From SKVR01 sp964491395 (GTDB lineage: Bacteria; Bacteroidota; Bacteroidia; Bacteroidales; UBA7960): DNA of 64,000 nucleotides. The stretch covers positions 62,001 to 126,000 of the forward strand of contig CAZBGI010000001.1 of the NCBI GenBank assembly GCA_964491395.1, written 5' to 3'. Made by a program: the position numbers and the translations under genes. Positions 16,534 to 25,416 of this stretch are shown here, piece by piece (the first letter of the stretch is position 1; every line of letters starts with the position of its first letter). The notes under the pieces are model-generated. The model had not been told where the DNA came from, did not search any database, and worked only from the letters and a program-made list of their open reading frames with translations.

Positions 16534-16944
16534 TTATCCCTCGTTCACTATCTCTCCCTTAATGCGCAAAATCACCTGTTTGTTATCGGCATTGGATTGT
16601 ACAATCACAGCCTTGTTGATAACATTAGGCCGGTGTACGGTAGTATACTTCACTGTAATTACCCCCTCTTCTCCGGGCAAAACAGGTTCTTTGGGCCATT
16701 CGGGAACCGTGCAGCCGCATGAGGCTCTGACCTTGCTCAACACCAGGGGGACTTCTCCGGTATTGGTAAAGGTGAATTCGCATGTTGCATCCGATTTTAG
16801 GGGCAACTGACCAAAATCATGAAGAGTTTCTTTAAATTCGATGTGTGGCAGCGCTTCTTCCTCTTCCTTGTTTTCCAACGTGGGATTCTGGGCAAACGCC
16901 ATGGTGGTTGCAAACAACCAAATTCCTAAAACAATTTTCTTCAT
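16534..16944 (-). CDS. Exported DUF1573 protein
   Basis: A 136-residue protein with signal peptide MKKIVLGIWLFATTMAFAQ, so the product is exported. The mature part is one DUF1573 domain: HDFGQLPLKSDATCEFTFTN, then the hallmark SCGCTVPEWP, and an Ig-like ending ILRIKGEIV. The family has an ASH/HYDIN-like beta-sandwich and is very common in Bacteroidota, with no firm function. The SCGC cysteines are conserved in the family. It is followed by a strong hairpin and preceded by 376 bases without a gene. Confidence 0.87.
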   Translation of the reverse strand: MKKIVLGIWLFATTMAFAQNPTLENKEEEEALPHIEFKETLHDFGQLPLKSDATCEFTFTNTGEVPLVLSKVRASCGCTVPEWPKEPVLPGEEGVITVKYTTVHRPNVINKAVIVQSNADNKQVILRIKGEIVNEG

Positions 16945-17320
16945 TTTCTTTAGATTTGAAATTCGTAATTCAGATACTATTTAATTTGCCATGGTTGCAT
17001 AATATCATTGATACAAGAAAAAAATGATAACAGATACAACGAGCAGGCTATTTTAAGAACCAATGAGCTTTATAAAAAGAACTTCTAAAACTTTAAACTT
17101 GTGACGGCAACGTACGGCAGAGGGCAAAAGGAAAGTATCGGGTTGCCACTCTGAAATGGTTTTTACTACCTTACCGGGCATTGCAAATGTAAGAATTATA
17201 ACCTGTCGAAAAACAGTTGCCTGATATTTTTTCCGGACAAAATAATTACATTTCTCTTCATAACCACAGGCACATAAGACAAAACAGAAGTCAATACAAA
17301 CAAAAAAGGGGATTTATGGG
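16945..17320. other. Gene-free stretch
   Basis: About 375 bases between the stop of the zupT-like gene (17321) and the DUF1573 start (16944), both on the minus strand. It should hold the DUF1573 promoter, but no exact TAnnTTTG box is visible. No coding frame, hairpin or RNA gene was recognised. Confidence 0.4.
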
Positions 17321-18157
17321 TCAGATAAACATAATAAGGCTAACAGCCATCACTGCCATGCCAGCCATAAGCCCGTAAAGAGAAAGGTGGGGCTGATCAT
17401 ATTCCCTGGCAGCAGGCAGCAATTCATCAATAGAAATAAACACCATAATACCGGCCACAGAAGCAAATGTTAACCCGAAAATAATATCATTTAAAAAGGG
17501 CATCAGGATAAGAAATCCGAAAATGGCTCCCAGGGGTTCGGCAAGTCCGGAAATAAAACTGTATTTAAAGGCTTTTTTTCGATTGGCAGTGGCATAAAAA
17601 ATAGGTACGGAAACGGCAATTCCTTCAGGAATATTGTGGATAGCAATAGCAAATGCAATAGGCAACCCCAGCCTAATGTCCTGCAACGCTACAATAAATG
17701 TTGCCAGGCCTTCCGGAAAATTATGGATGGCGATAGCCAGTGCCGACATGATTCCCATTCGGTAGAGTTTCCTCCTTTTTTCATTTTCATCTTTGTGTTC
17801 AAGGGCCTCCACTTTTCTTATTTCATGGGGATTTTCAAAAGAAGGAACCATTTTATCGATGACTGCAATGACAATCATACCCGTAAAAAAGGCAGCAACA
17901 GCCAAAAAGTGGGCGGGTTTAGGATCGACATCATTGGTCATTATTTCAATGCTCTTGGGCAATATTTCCATAAAGGAAATATAAATCATTACCCCGGCAG
18001 AAAAACCAAGTGATACTGAAAGAAATTTTGTATTGGTGGTTTTGGTAAAAAAAGCAATGGCACTACCAATCCCCGTGGAAAGCCCTGCAAAAAGTGTTAA
18101 CCCAAAGGCCAGAATTATGCTCCGGTTATCAATTACAATACTCAGTAAATCGTCCAA
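17321..18157 (-). CDS. zupT: ZIP-family metal transporter (ZupT-like)
   Basis: The 278-residue inner-membrane protein has eight predicted helices and the two metal-site motifs of bacterial ZIP transporters: AIHNFPEGLATF (H145, N146, P148, E149) in helix 4 and AIHNIPEGIAVSVP (H174, N175, P177, E178) in helix 5. The cytosolic loop between helices 3 and 4 is charged and includes His residues (about 105-133). It imports zinc and possibly iron or manganese. It lies 44 bases downstream of dxs on the same strand and may share its transcript. Confidence 0.92.
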   Translation of the reverse strand: MDDLLSIVIDNRSIILAFGLTLFAGLSTGIGSAIAFFTKTTNTKFLSVSLGFSAGVMIYISFMEILPKSIEIMTNDVDPKPAHFLAVAAFFTGMIVIAVIDKMVPSFENPHEIRKVEALEHKDENEKRRKLYRMGIMSALAIAIHNFPEGLATFIVALQDIRLGLPIAFAIAIHNIPEGIAVSVPIFYATANRKKAFKYSFISGLAEPLGAIFGFLILMPFLNDIIFGLTFASVAGIMVFISIDELLPAAREYDQPHLSLYGLMAGMAVMAVSLIMFI

Positions 18158-18201
18158 AACTTATGTATAAATGTTTAAATTAAAAAATAATTTGAAATGA
18201 A

Positions 18202-20130
18202 TTAACGCATTGACAGCGCAAAATTGGTTTCACAAATAGAAGTAACTTCCTTAAAAATGGAGTCATAGTCATAGCCACACTCTTTATAAAGCTCCGAGAG
18301 ACTTCCATGCTGCACAAAATAATCAGGGATTCCCAGTCGTTTTACCTGAGCCAGGTAGTGATTGTCGGACATAAATTCGAGTACGGCACTCCCCATACCC
18401 CCGGTTATTGCATTATCTTCAAGGGTAATCACTTTATCAAAATCTGTAAAAATCTGATGCAATAAATCCTGGTCCAGGGGTTTTACAAACCTCAGGTCGT
18501 ACAATGCTGCATCTATCTGTTTCTTTTCCTGCAATTCTTCGCAAACTTTCAGCGCCACGTTGCCCAGCGGTCCCACGCTAATGATAGCAACATCTTTGCC
18601 ATCCCGAATTTTCCGGCCTTTGCCTGGAATGATTTCTTCAAACGGTGTCTGCCATTCTTTCATTACACCATGTCCCCTGGGGTATCGGATAACCCAGGGC
18701 CCATCAGTTTTCAATTGTGCCGTGTACATGAGATTTCTAAGCTCCTGCTCATTCATGGGGGAAGCGATGGTAAGCCCTGGAATACAGCGTAAAAAGGACA
18801 AATCAAAGGCGCCATGATGGGTGGCACCATCTTCTCCTACCAATCCGGCTCTGTCCAGGCAAAAAATTACCGGGAGTTTTTGCAGTGCCACATCGTGAAT
18901 GGCCTGGTCATAGGCACGTTGGAAGAAAGAGGAATAGATATTACAAAAAGGAATCAATCCCTGTGTGGCTAATCCGGCGGCAAAAGTAACAGCATGCTGT
19001 TCGGCAATACCCACATCAAAAGTTTTTTCAGGCAGGGCATTCATCATAATATTTAACGAACAACCGGTAGGCATAGCAGGCGTTATTCCCACAATATTTG
19101 GATTTTTCCGGGCCAGCTCAAGAATGGTTTTCCCAAAAACCACCTGGAATTTGGGGGGTTGGTTCTTCTCGCACGGTGCAACCTGAATCTCTCCGGTCTT
19201 TCGGTTAAAGAAACCGGGTGCATGAAATTTGGTTTGCTCTTTTTCGGCATGAGCATATCCTTTGCCCTTTACCGACAAAACATGCAACAACTTGGGGCCT
19301 TTGATGTGCTTTAAATCATTGAGCACTTTGGTTAAATGATGAATATCGTGACCGTCAACAGGCCCGAAATACCTGAAATTCAGAGACTCAAAAAAATTAC
19401 TTTGTTTAAGCAAAGTCGTTTTGATAGCATTTTCCAGCTTTTGTATCAATGTTCGGGTATTAGGACCATAGCGGCTTATCGAACCCAGAATATTCCACAC
19501 ATCATCTTTAAGCTTATTATAAGTTCTCGAAGTGGTTATGTCGGTAAGATACTCTTTAAGCGCCCCTACATTCTTATCAATGGCTATCCCGTTGTCGTTG
19601 AGTATGACCAGCAAATTGGCATTGGCTACCCCGGCATGGTTCATCGCTTCAAAAGCCATGCCGGCAGTCATACTCCCGTCTCCGATTACAGCGATGTGAT
19701 GGCGTTCTTTATCATTTTGCAATCCCGATGCAATTGCCATGCCCAGTGCAGCAGAGATACTGGTACTTGAATGCCCTGTTCCAAAGGCATCATAAGGACT
19801 TTCACTCATCTTGGGAAAACCACTTACGCCATTGTACTTTCTGTTGGTATAAAAGATGTCCCGTCTGCCGGTAAGAATTTTGTGTGCATAAGCCTGATGG
19901 CCCACATCCCAAACCAGTTTATCATAGGGGGTATTAAAAACATGATGCAGGGCTACCGTAAGTTCTACAACTCCTAAACTGGCACCAAAGTGCCCGGGAT
20001 TAATACAGGCAGCATCAATAATAAAGTCCCGGAGCTCCCCACACAAGGTATGCAACTGATCCGGGGTTAGCCCCTTGAGGTCTGCGGATGAATTAATTTG
20101 TGACAACAAGTCTCCTGCCTGCAATGTCAT
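18202..20130 (-). CDS. dxs: 1-deoxy-D-xylulose-5-phosphate synthase
   Basis: At 642 residues the length is normal. The N-terminal TPP domain carries GDGSMTAGMAFEAMNHAG (GDG at 150-152) ending in LNDN at 177-180; the pyrimidine-binding domain has the catalytic glutamate E377 within DVGIAEQHAVTFAAG; a transketolase C-terminal domain follows. It condenses pyruvate and glyceraldehyde 3-phosphate as the first step of the MEP isoprenoid pathway in the cytosol, and also feeds thiamine and pyridoxal synthesis. A TACTTTTG box upstream suggests its own promoter; zupT follows closely. Confidence 0.97.
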   Translation of the reverse strand: MTLQAGDLLSQINSSADLKGLTPDQLHTLCGELRDFIIDAACINPGHFGASLGVVELTVALHHVFNTPYDKLVWDVGHQAYAHKILTGRRDIFYTNRKYNGVSGFPKMSESPYDAFGTGHSSTSISAALGMAIASGLQNDKERHHIAVIGDGSMTAGMAFEAMNHAGVANANLLVILNDNGIAIDKNVGALKEYLTDITTSRTYNKLKDDVWNILGSISRYGPNTRTLIQKLENAIKTTLLKQSNFFESLNFRYFGPVDGHDIHHLTKVLNDLKHIKGPKLLHVLSVKGKGYAHAEKEQTKFHAPGFFNRKTGEIQVAPCEKNQPPKFQVVFGKTILELARKNPNIVGITPAMPTGCSLNIMMNALPEKTFDVGIAEQHAVTFAAGLATQGLIPFCNIYSSFFQRAYDQAIHDVALQKLPVIFCLDRAGLVGEDGATHHGAFDLSFLRCIPGLTIASPMNEQELRNLMYTAQLKTDGPWVIRYPRGHGVMKEWQTPFEEIIPGKGRKIRDGKDVAIISVGPLGNVALKVCEELQEKKQIDAALYDLRFVKPLDQDLLHQIFTDFDKVITLEDNAITGGMGSAVLEFMSDNHYLAQVKRLGIPDYFVQHGSLSELYKECGYDYDSIFKEVTSICETNFALSMR

Positions 20131-20165
20131 TATACTTTAAACTTGGTAAAACCTTAATTAAAATA

Positions 20166-20173
20166 CAAAAGTA
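20166..20173 (-). promoter_or_regulatory. dxs: Bacteroidota-type -7 box before dxs (TACTTTTG)
   Basis: Minus-strand TACTTTTG matches TAnnTTTG, about 36 bases before the dxs ATG. No good TTTG at the -33 distance. Confidence 0.35.
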
Positions 20174-20432
20174 TGAAATAAAAAAGTCATTTTAAAACTG
20201 CATTGTTTCATAGTTCCTATAATTGCAAGCTTTCGAATGAATAAAAGCAGGAAACCACAATTACAATGCACGCCTGAAATCCAGCAATCAATAGTATCAC
20301 AAAAATTTCAGTATGCTTTTTGTCTGCCGGTCATTGCAATATCATTATTTTCCTTAGCTAAAAACGAAAAAGTTCACATCCCTAAAAGTAGGGATTTTAC
20401 AATCTGTTACCTCCTTGCCGGTGATTTTTCGC

Positions 20433-20440
20433 TAAATTTG
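20433..20440 (+). promoter_or_regulatory. feoB: Bacteroidota-type -7 box before feoAB (TAAATTTG)
   Basis: TAAATTTG is an exact TAnnTTTG match, with CTTG 15 bases upstream. It stands about 98 bases before the feoAB ATG, leaving room for an untranslated leader. Confidence 0.4.
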
Positions 20441-20537
20441 CACACTTTATCCGGAATTAGACTAAATAACAACTATGCCCGATATTTAGGCAGCGATAAC
20501 CATTCACAAAGAACTCTAACAAGACATATCCCCTACT

Positions 20538-23060
20538 ATGACACTACTTGACTTGCAAAATGGAGAAAAAGGCATCATTCAAAAAGTAAAGGGTCGAGGT
20601 GCATTCCGCAGAAGGATAATTGAAATGGGCTTTGTGGCAGGAAAAACGGTTGAGGTAATTAAGAAAGCTCCTTTGAAAGATCCCATTGAATACAACATCA
20701 TGGGGTACAATATTTCGTTGCGCAGCAGCGAGGCACAATTGATTGAAGTATTGCCCCTGGACAGTTCTGCAGAATACAAGGGCCCCGATTATGAGGGTAT
20801 TCTTATCAATGAAGGTTTTAAAATCACGCGCCAGAACGGAAAAAATATCAATGTTGCCCTGGTAGGTAATCCCAACAGCGGAAAAACCAGTTTCTTTAAT
20901 CATGCCTCCGGCTCACGCGAACGAGTTGGCAATTACAGCGGAGTAACTGTTGATGCCAAGCACGCATGGTTCAAACAAGGTGGCTACCGGTTCAACATTA
21001 CCGATTTGCCCGGTACCTATTCCATCTCACCTTACACACCAGAAGAAATCTTCGTGAGGGAATTTATCACCGATTATTTGCCCGATGTGGTTATCAATAT
21101 CGTGGATGCCTCCAACTTTGAAAGAAACCTTTACCTTACCACCCAACTTATCGACATGGATATTAAGGTGGTAATGGTGCTGAACATGTATGATGAGCTT
21201 CAGAAGAAAGGAGACCAACTGGATTATGAATCCCTGGGAAAGATGATAGGCATTCCCATGATTCCGGCAGTCAGTTCCAAAGGTGAAGGAATAAAGGAAG
21301 TCTTCGATAAAGTTATCGAAGTGTTTGAAGACAAAGACAAAACCCAGAGACACATCCACATCAATTACGGCGAACCCGTTGAGAAGTCCATAAAAATACT
21401 GCAAGACAAAATTAATGCCCCTGGGAACCAGCATCTCACCGACAGGATTTCTACCCGGTTTCTGGCCATTAAACTGCTGGAGAAAGACAACGTGATTGCA
21501 CAGCACATCATAGAAAACTGTCACAATCAAAAAGACATCATTGAATCGGCAGCCAGGGAAATAGAGAACCTTGAGAGTGTTTACAATGAAACTAGCGACA
21601 CACTCATTACGGATCTGAAATATGGTTTTATCAATGGCGCGCTGAAAGAAACCATTAAACCGTCAAAAACTGAACGAATAAGGAAAAGTGAAATCATTGA
21701 CACCCTGCTTACTGATAAATTATTTGGGTTTCCCATCTTTTTATTCTTCATGTGGGTAATGTTTTCGGCCACTTTTAAATTGGGAAGCTATCCTATGGAG
21801 TGGATTGAACAGGGGGTTGAATGGCTGAGCGCAAACCTCGATAGCAGTATGCAGCCCGGACCGTTGAAAGACCTGCTCATCAATGGAGTGGTAAGTGGTG
21901 TGGGAGGAGTAATCATTTTCCTGCCTAACATCGTCTTGCTTTTCTTTTTCATCAGTCTTATGGAAGATACAGGTTATATGTCGAGAGCAGTGTTTATCAT
22001 GGATAAACTTATGCATCGTATCGGTTTGCACGGAAAATCCTTTATTCCCTTATTGATGGGCTTTGGATGTAATGTTCCTGCAATAATGGCTACGCGAACC
22101 CTGGCCAACCGCAACGACCGGCTGCTGACCATGATCATCAATCCTTTTATCTCCTGCAGTGCACGTTTGCCTGTGTATGTTTTGTTTATCACTGCATTTT
22201 TTCCCAATAACCAGGGAACATTGCTCTTTCTGATTTACGCAACAGGAATTCTCATGGCCATATTGGCTGCAATCACTTTTAAGAAAACGATGTTTAAAGG
22301 GGAAGATGTTCCTTTCGTGATGGAACTCCCCCCTTACAGGGTGCCCACCATAAAGGCTACGGTAATTCACATGTGGGGCAAAGCAGTGCACTACCTGAAA
22401 AAAATCAGTGGAATCATCCTGGTCGCATCCGTTATTATCTGGGTGCTGGGTTATTTCCCTCATGGCATGGAATACGAAAAACAAATAGTGGAGCAAAAAG
22501 AACAAATAACAACCCGCTACGATGCTGCAATATCGGAAGCAGTCCATGATAATCAACCCATTGAACCCTTGCTGGAAGAGAAAGAAAGCACCATCGAAAC
22601 CATGGAAATTGACATCTTGCAGCAACGACAGGAAAATAGTTTGATTGGCCATCTGGGTAAATTTATTGAACCGGCCATGGCGCCACTGGGTTTTGACTGG
22701 AAGATGAGTATCAGTCTGTTATCAGGGCTTGCGGCCAAAGAAATTGTGGTAAGCACATTGGGCGTTCTCTACCAGGCTGATGAGAACGTGCAGGCCCAAA
22801 GCGCCTCATTAATAGAAAAACTGCAATCTCAAACCTATTCCGACGGGGAAAGGCAAGGTCAGAAAGTCTTCACCCCACTGGTGGCGCTATCCTTTATGTT
22901 GTTTGTTTTGCTTTATTTTCCCTGCATCGGGGTGCTGGCTGCCATCATTAAAGAATCGGGACATTGGAAATGGGGTGTTTTTACGGTTTTTTACACTACA
23001 GGAGTTGCCTGGGTGGTGGCGTTTATCGTTTTCCAAACCGGCTCATTGCTGGGATTTTAA
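20538..23060 (+). CDS. feoB: FeoA-FeoB fusion, ferrous iron transporter
   Basis: The 840-residue protein joins a FeoA SH3-like domain (about 1-74, with RRRIIEMGFVAGKTVEVI) to FeoB. The G domain has G1 GNPNSGKT at 110-117, DLPGTYS as G3 and LNMYDE as G4, followed by a helical GDI-like spacer and a membrane domain with two Gate motifs, the first around PLLMGFGCNVPAIMATRT. It imports Fe(II) across the inner membrane under low oxygen. A long charged loop (about 650-700) separates membrane segments. Such fusions are usual in Bacteroidota. A Cys-rich accessory gene follows after 18 bases. Confidence 0.96.
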   Translation: MTLLDLQNGEKGIIQKVKGRGAFRRRIIEMGFVAGKTVEVIKKAPLKDPIEYNIMGYNISLRSSEAQLIEVLPLDSSAEYKGPDYEGILINEGFKITRQNGKNINVALVGNPNSGKTSFFNHASGSRERVGNYSGVTVDAKHAWFKQGGYRFNITDLPGTYSISPYTPEEIFVREFITDYLPDVVINIVDASNFERNLYLTTQLIDMDIKVVMVLNMYDELQKKGDQLDYESLGKMIGIPMIPAVSSKGEGIKEVFDKVIEVFEDKDKTQRHIHINYGEPVEKSIKILQDKINAPGNQHLTDRISTRFLAIKLLEKDNVIAQHIIENCHNQKDIIESAAREIENLESVYNETSDTLITDLKYGFINGALKETIKPSKTERIRKSEIIDTLLTDKLFGFPIFLFFMWVMFSATFKLGSYPMEWIEQGVEWLSANLDSSMQPGPLKDLLINGVVSGVGGVIIFLPNIVLLFFFISLMEDTGYMSRAVFIMDKLMHRIGLHGKSFIPLLMGFGCNVPAIMATRTLANRNDRLLTMIINPFISCSARLPVYVLFITAFFPNNQGTLLFLIYATGILMAILAAITFKKTMFKGEDVPFVMELPPYRVPTIKATVIHMWGKAVHYLKKISGIILVASVIIWVLGYFPHGMEYEKQIVEQKEQITTRYDAAISEAVHDNQPIEPLLEEKESTIETMEIDILQQRQENSLIGHLGKFIEPAMAPLGFDWKMSISLLSGLAAKEIVVSTLGVLYQADENVQAQSASLIEKLQSQTYSDGERQGQKVFTPLVALSFMLFVLLYFPCIGVLAAIIKESGHWKWGVFTVFYTTGVAWVVAFIVFQTGSLLGF

Positions 23061-23078
23061 ACCAATTGTTTTTCTTCT

Positions 23079-23288
23079 ATGTTACAATGGATCATCACCA
23101 TCATTATTGTTGTTGCCGCCATAAGCTATGCAGCATACAAAATTTACAAGCGGTTCGCAAAGCCCACTAAAAATGAGGCTGATTGTCAGAGTTGTTCGTC
23201 TGACTGCTCGGACTGCCCACTGATGAACCAAACAGGCCGCTTGCCTGATTTCAGCAAAAATCCAGGGAAAAAATCACCCGAAGAATAA
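23079..23288 (+). CDS. FeoB-associated Cys-rich membrane protein
   Basis: A 69-residue protein with one N-terminal membrane helix (LQWIITIIIVVAAISYAAYKIYK) and a short tail bearing C-x2-C-x3-C-x2-C (CQSCSSDCSDC). This is the arrangement of the FeoB-associated Cys-rich protein family, thought to help FeoB, perhaps by handling Fe(II). It begins 18 bases after the feoAB stop and is almost certainly co-transcribed. Its stop is 5 bases from that of the convergent lipoprotein gene. Confidence 0.87.
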   Translation: MLQWIITIIIVVAAISYAAYKIYKRFAKPTKNEADCQSCSSDCSDCPLMNQTGRLPDFSKNPGKKSPEE

Positions 23289-23293
23289 ACAGG

Positions 23294-23716
23294 TTATTTC
23301 AGGGCACAATCAATGCTCAAGGGCTTCACCTCGTAGCATGTGTACTCACACATGGTGTATCGCTCCACTCCCACTGCTCCTCCATCAACGGCAACAATGG
23401 TTTGTTGATCCTTTTGGTAGGTCACAACAAAAGAATAATACTTTTCTACCTTCAGCAATTCTGTATGTTGCTCATAGTTTAGTTCTTTCTCCCACACGAG
23501 GTTGCCATCTTCAAAATCCCCTTCAAACAATGCCAACGTTACTTCAGGGTTTTCATCATTGATGGTTACCAGGATCTCTGCCTCTCCCACCGAGGGTCGG
23601 GAGGGATTACAATTGTTGTAATCTTCTTCGGTGCAATCTTCATATTTGCTTTTACACCCTAAAAGGACGAGGGCAAGAACCAGCAAAAAAGTTGCTTTGA
23701 AAAACCGGGAATACAT
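23294..23716 (-). CDS. Cys-rich lipoprotein, unknown
   Basis: A 140-residue protein opening MYSRFFKATFLLVLALVLLGC, a lipoprotein signal with lipobox LLGC. The mature N-terminus has a CTEEDYNNCNP stretch, and the C-terminus has three further Cys (CEYTCYEVKPLSIDC), so two or more disulphides are likely in the periplasm or at the outer membrane. The middle is beta-rich (EAEILVTINDENPEVTLALFEG). I do not recognise a family. It faces the feo genes and is upstream-free; no operon partner is evident. Confidence 0.7.
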   Translation of the reverse strand: MYSRFFKATFLLVLALVLLGCKSKYEDCTEEDYNNCNPSRPSVGEAEILVTINDENPEVTLALFEGDFEDGNLVWEKELNYEQHTELLKVEKYYSFVVTYQKDQQTIVAVDGGAVGVERYTMCEYTCYEVKPLSIDCALK

Positions 23717-23797
23717 ATACGAAATATATTTTATTAAATATTATTGAGTGAGGGTTTCAGTCCTTTTTTTATGTAATTGTGTTGTTTTATCGAATCA

Positions 23798-25297
23798 TCA
23801 TTGAATCACAGGCACATACCGTGTGCTATTTTTGGGGATAAGAGAGAACCTCCATTCAATTCCTGCTCTGAAACGGCTGGGGGAAGTATCACTTTGCCGG
23901 GTATCGTAAAAATTGTAACCTGCATAAACAGATATATTTTTAAAATGGAAGAGAATATCTCCAACCGGAATGAGGTGAAGCCCCGCCGGAGCTTCAATCG
24001 AAGTCCCCCGGTAGGAAGCAAAAGAATAGGTAGTTTCAAGGCCGGGCCTCAAACCCATTTTCACCCCCCGGGATTTGCCCAGAAGAATCAATTCGCGATA
24101 TATTCCCATTGAGAGCATACTCCTGCGTTCATGAAACTGGTAAAAGCTGTTTTCCTGGTAGGAAACCCATAGTTTTTTAGCCCTTATCCGTGTCAGATAA
24201 TTAAGCCTGAGCAGGACTTTAAAACGCGATTCAAACAGACTTATTCCTGCATGGTACATCAAATCATCTCCATTAAAATCGAATCCCTGGTAAACTCCAA
24301 GTTCAGAAAAATACAACCCTTGTGGCTGCAAGCCCCGGTCGGATAATTTTTTCTGCACTTTCACATTGCGCCGATAAAAAGCATAAGCCAGCGCTGATTT
24401 CCGTTTATCGGATTTCTGGGATTCGCTGATATCGTATTGCAAAAGCAAATCGGCAATATCTGAATCGTCCAGGGCAGCAGCGAGGTCCAGGGGTGTATAT
24501 CCCGCCTGGTTTTGAACCGAAAGTAAAGATCCACTTTCTATCAGATACCATGTAGTTTCCAGTTGCAATCCATATACAGCAATCAGAAGGGGGGTATTGC
24601 CCCTGTTATCTTTCATTTCAGGATCAGCTCCCCAATCCAGCAATAGTCCGGCAATCTCGTTTTGTCCATACCAGGCTGCCAGATGCAGGGCGGTGGAACC
24701 ATCGGAAGCCTGTTGATTGACCTGTGCACCCAGGTAAGCAAGAAAATCGACCATGTAAAAATTACCAAAGGCCGTAGCATGCATCAGCGGAGTGGTACCA
24801 TCTTTTGCGCTGGCATGAATGCTGGCATCATGGGAGTAAAGCAATTCTACCATCTCTACATCAAAAGTCCGGGCTGCCAGAATCATTGCTGTATGTCCTT
24901 CTGCATTGGCATTGTTTATCAAGCTAAAATCCTGGATATACCTGTAAATAAACTCTTCACGTCCAGCCATCAGTGCATGCATGAGTACACTATTGCCCTC
25001 ATAATCCACTGCATTAAGCCTTGCCCCCTCTTCCATCAAAAACGCAATAATTTCATCATTATCAGCATATAATGCATACATAAGGGCGGTCATCCCAAGG
25101 TAATCTCTTGCATTACTGTTGGCGCCAAGGGCAAGAGTCTCCATTGCATCTTCCAGGTTACCTTCATAAACTGCCGTCAGTAACTTCATATCCATTCGCT
25201 CCTGCAAATCATCATTCAGTGGTGGATTTTGAGCCTGGCAAGTCAAAGAAGCAAAAAACAGTATAATATAAGCACTATACAAAGTCGGATTTTTCAT
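23798..25297 (-). CDS. Exported ankyrin-repeat protein with C-terminal barrel-like domain
   Basis: The 499-residue protein has a signal peptide (MKNPTLYSAYIILFFASLTC, cleavage near CQAQ). Residues about 40-300 are seven to eight ankyrin repeats with the usual G-x-T-(A/P)-L-x-x-A core (LGMTALMYAL, EGHTAMILAA, DGTTPLMHAT, DGSTALHLAA, RGNTPLLIAV, AGYTPLDLAA). Residues about 330-499 are different: alternating aromatic/polar strands (YFSELGVYQGFDF, ISVYAGYNFYDTRQS, FRAGIEWRFSLIP) like an outer-membrane barrel of about eight to ten strands. The repeat domain would therefore sit in the periplasm or outside. Function is unknown; a partner-binding scaffold anchored in the outer membrane is inference. 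It lies between the feo group and recQ. Confidence 0.8.
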   Translation of the reverse strand: MKNPTLYSAYIILFFASLTCQAQNPPLNDDLQERMDMKLLTAVYEGNLEDAMETLALGANSNARDYLGMTALMYALYADNDEIIAFLMEEGARLNAVDYEGNSVLMHALMAGREEFIYRYIQDFSLINNANAEGHTAMILAARTFDVEMVELLYSHDASIHASAKDGTTPLMHATAFGNFYMVDFLAYLGAQVNQQASDGSTALHLAAWYGQNEIAGLLLDWGADPEMKDNRGNTPLLIAVYGLQLETTWYLIESGSLLSVQNQAGYTPLDLAAALDDSDIADLLLQYDISESQKSDKRKSALAYAFYRRNVKVQKKLSDRGLQPQGLYFSELGVYQGFDFNGDDLMYHAGISLFESRFKVLLRLNYLTRIRAKKLWVSYQENSFYQFHERRSMLSMGIYRELILLGKSRGVKMGLRPGLETTYSFASYRGTSIEAPAGLHLIPVGDILFHFKNISVYAGYNFYDTRQSDTSPSRFRAGIEWRFSLIPKNSTRYVPVIQ

Positions 25298-25416
25298 TCT
25301 ATATTTCTGTCTCTATTTTTATTACAAATAAAAATCAAAATAATTACATTATTTTTATAAAAAAGGCGGCTTAAAATTAGTAAAATTGCAGAAGTAATTA
25401 CGAAACCATTGCAAAT

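Larger units (their letters stand above)
20131..20537. other. Divergent intergenic region, dxs / feoAB
   Basis: About 400 AT-rich bases hold a likely promoter for each neighbour (listed separately). I looked for a Fur-like 19-bp palindrome before feoAB and saw none convincing. A plus-strand open frame across 20237-20551 overlaps the feoAB start and looks non-coding. Confidence 0.4.

Noticed and set aside
20131..20537. Fur box before feoAB
   Set aside because: No 19-bp palindrome close to the known consensus was visible.
20237..20551. Plus-strand open frame upstream of and overlapping feoAB
   Set aside because: No family pattern, overlaps the feoAB start, and contains the likely promoter.
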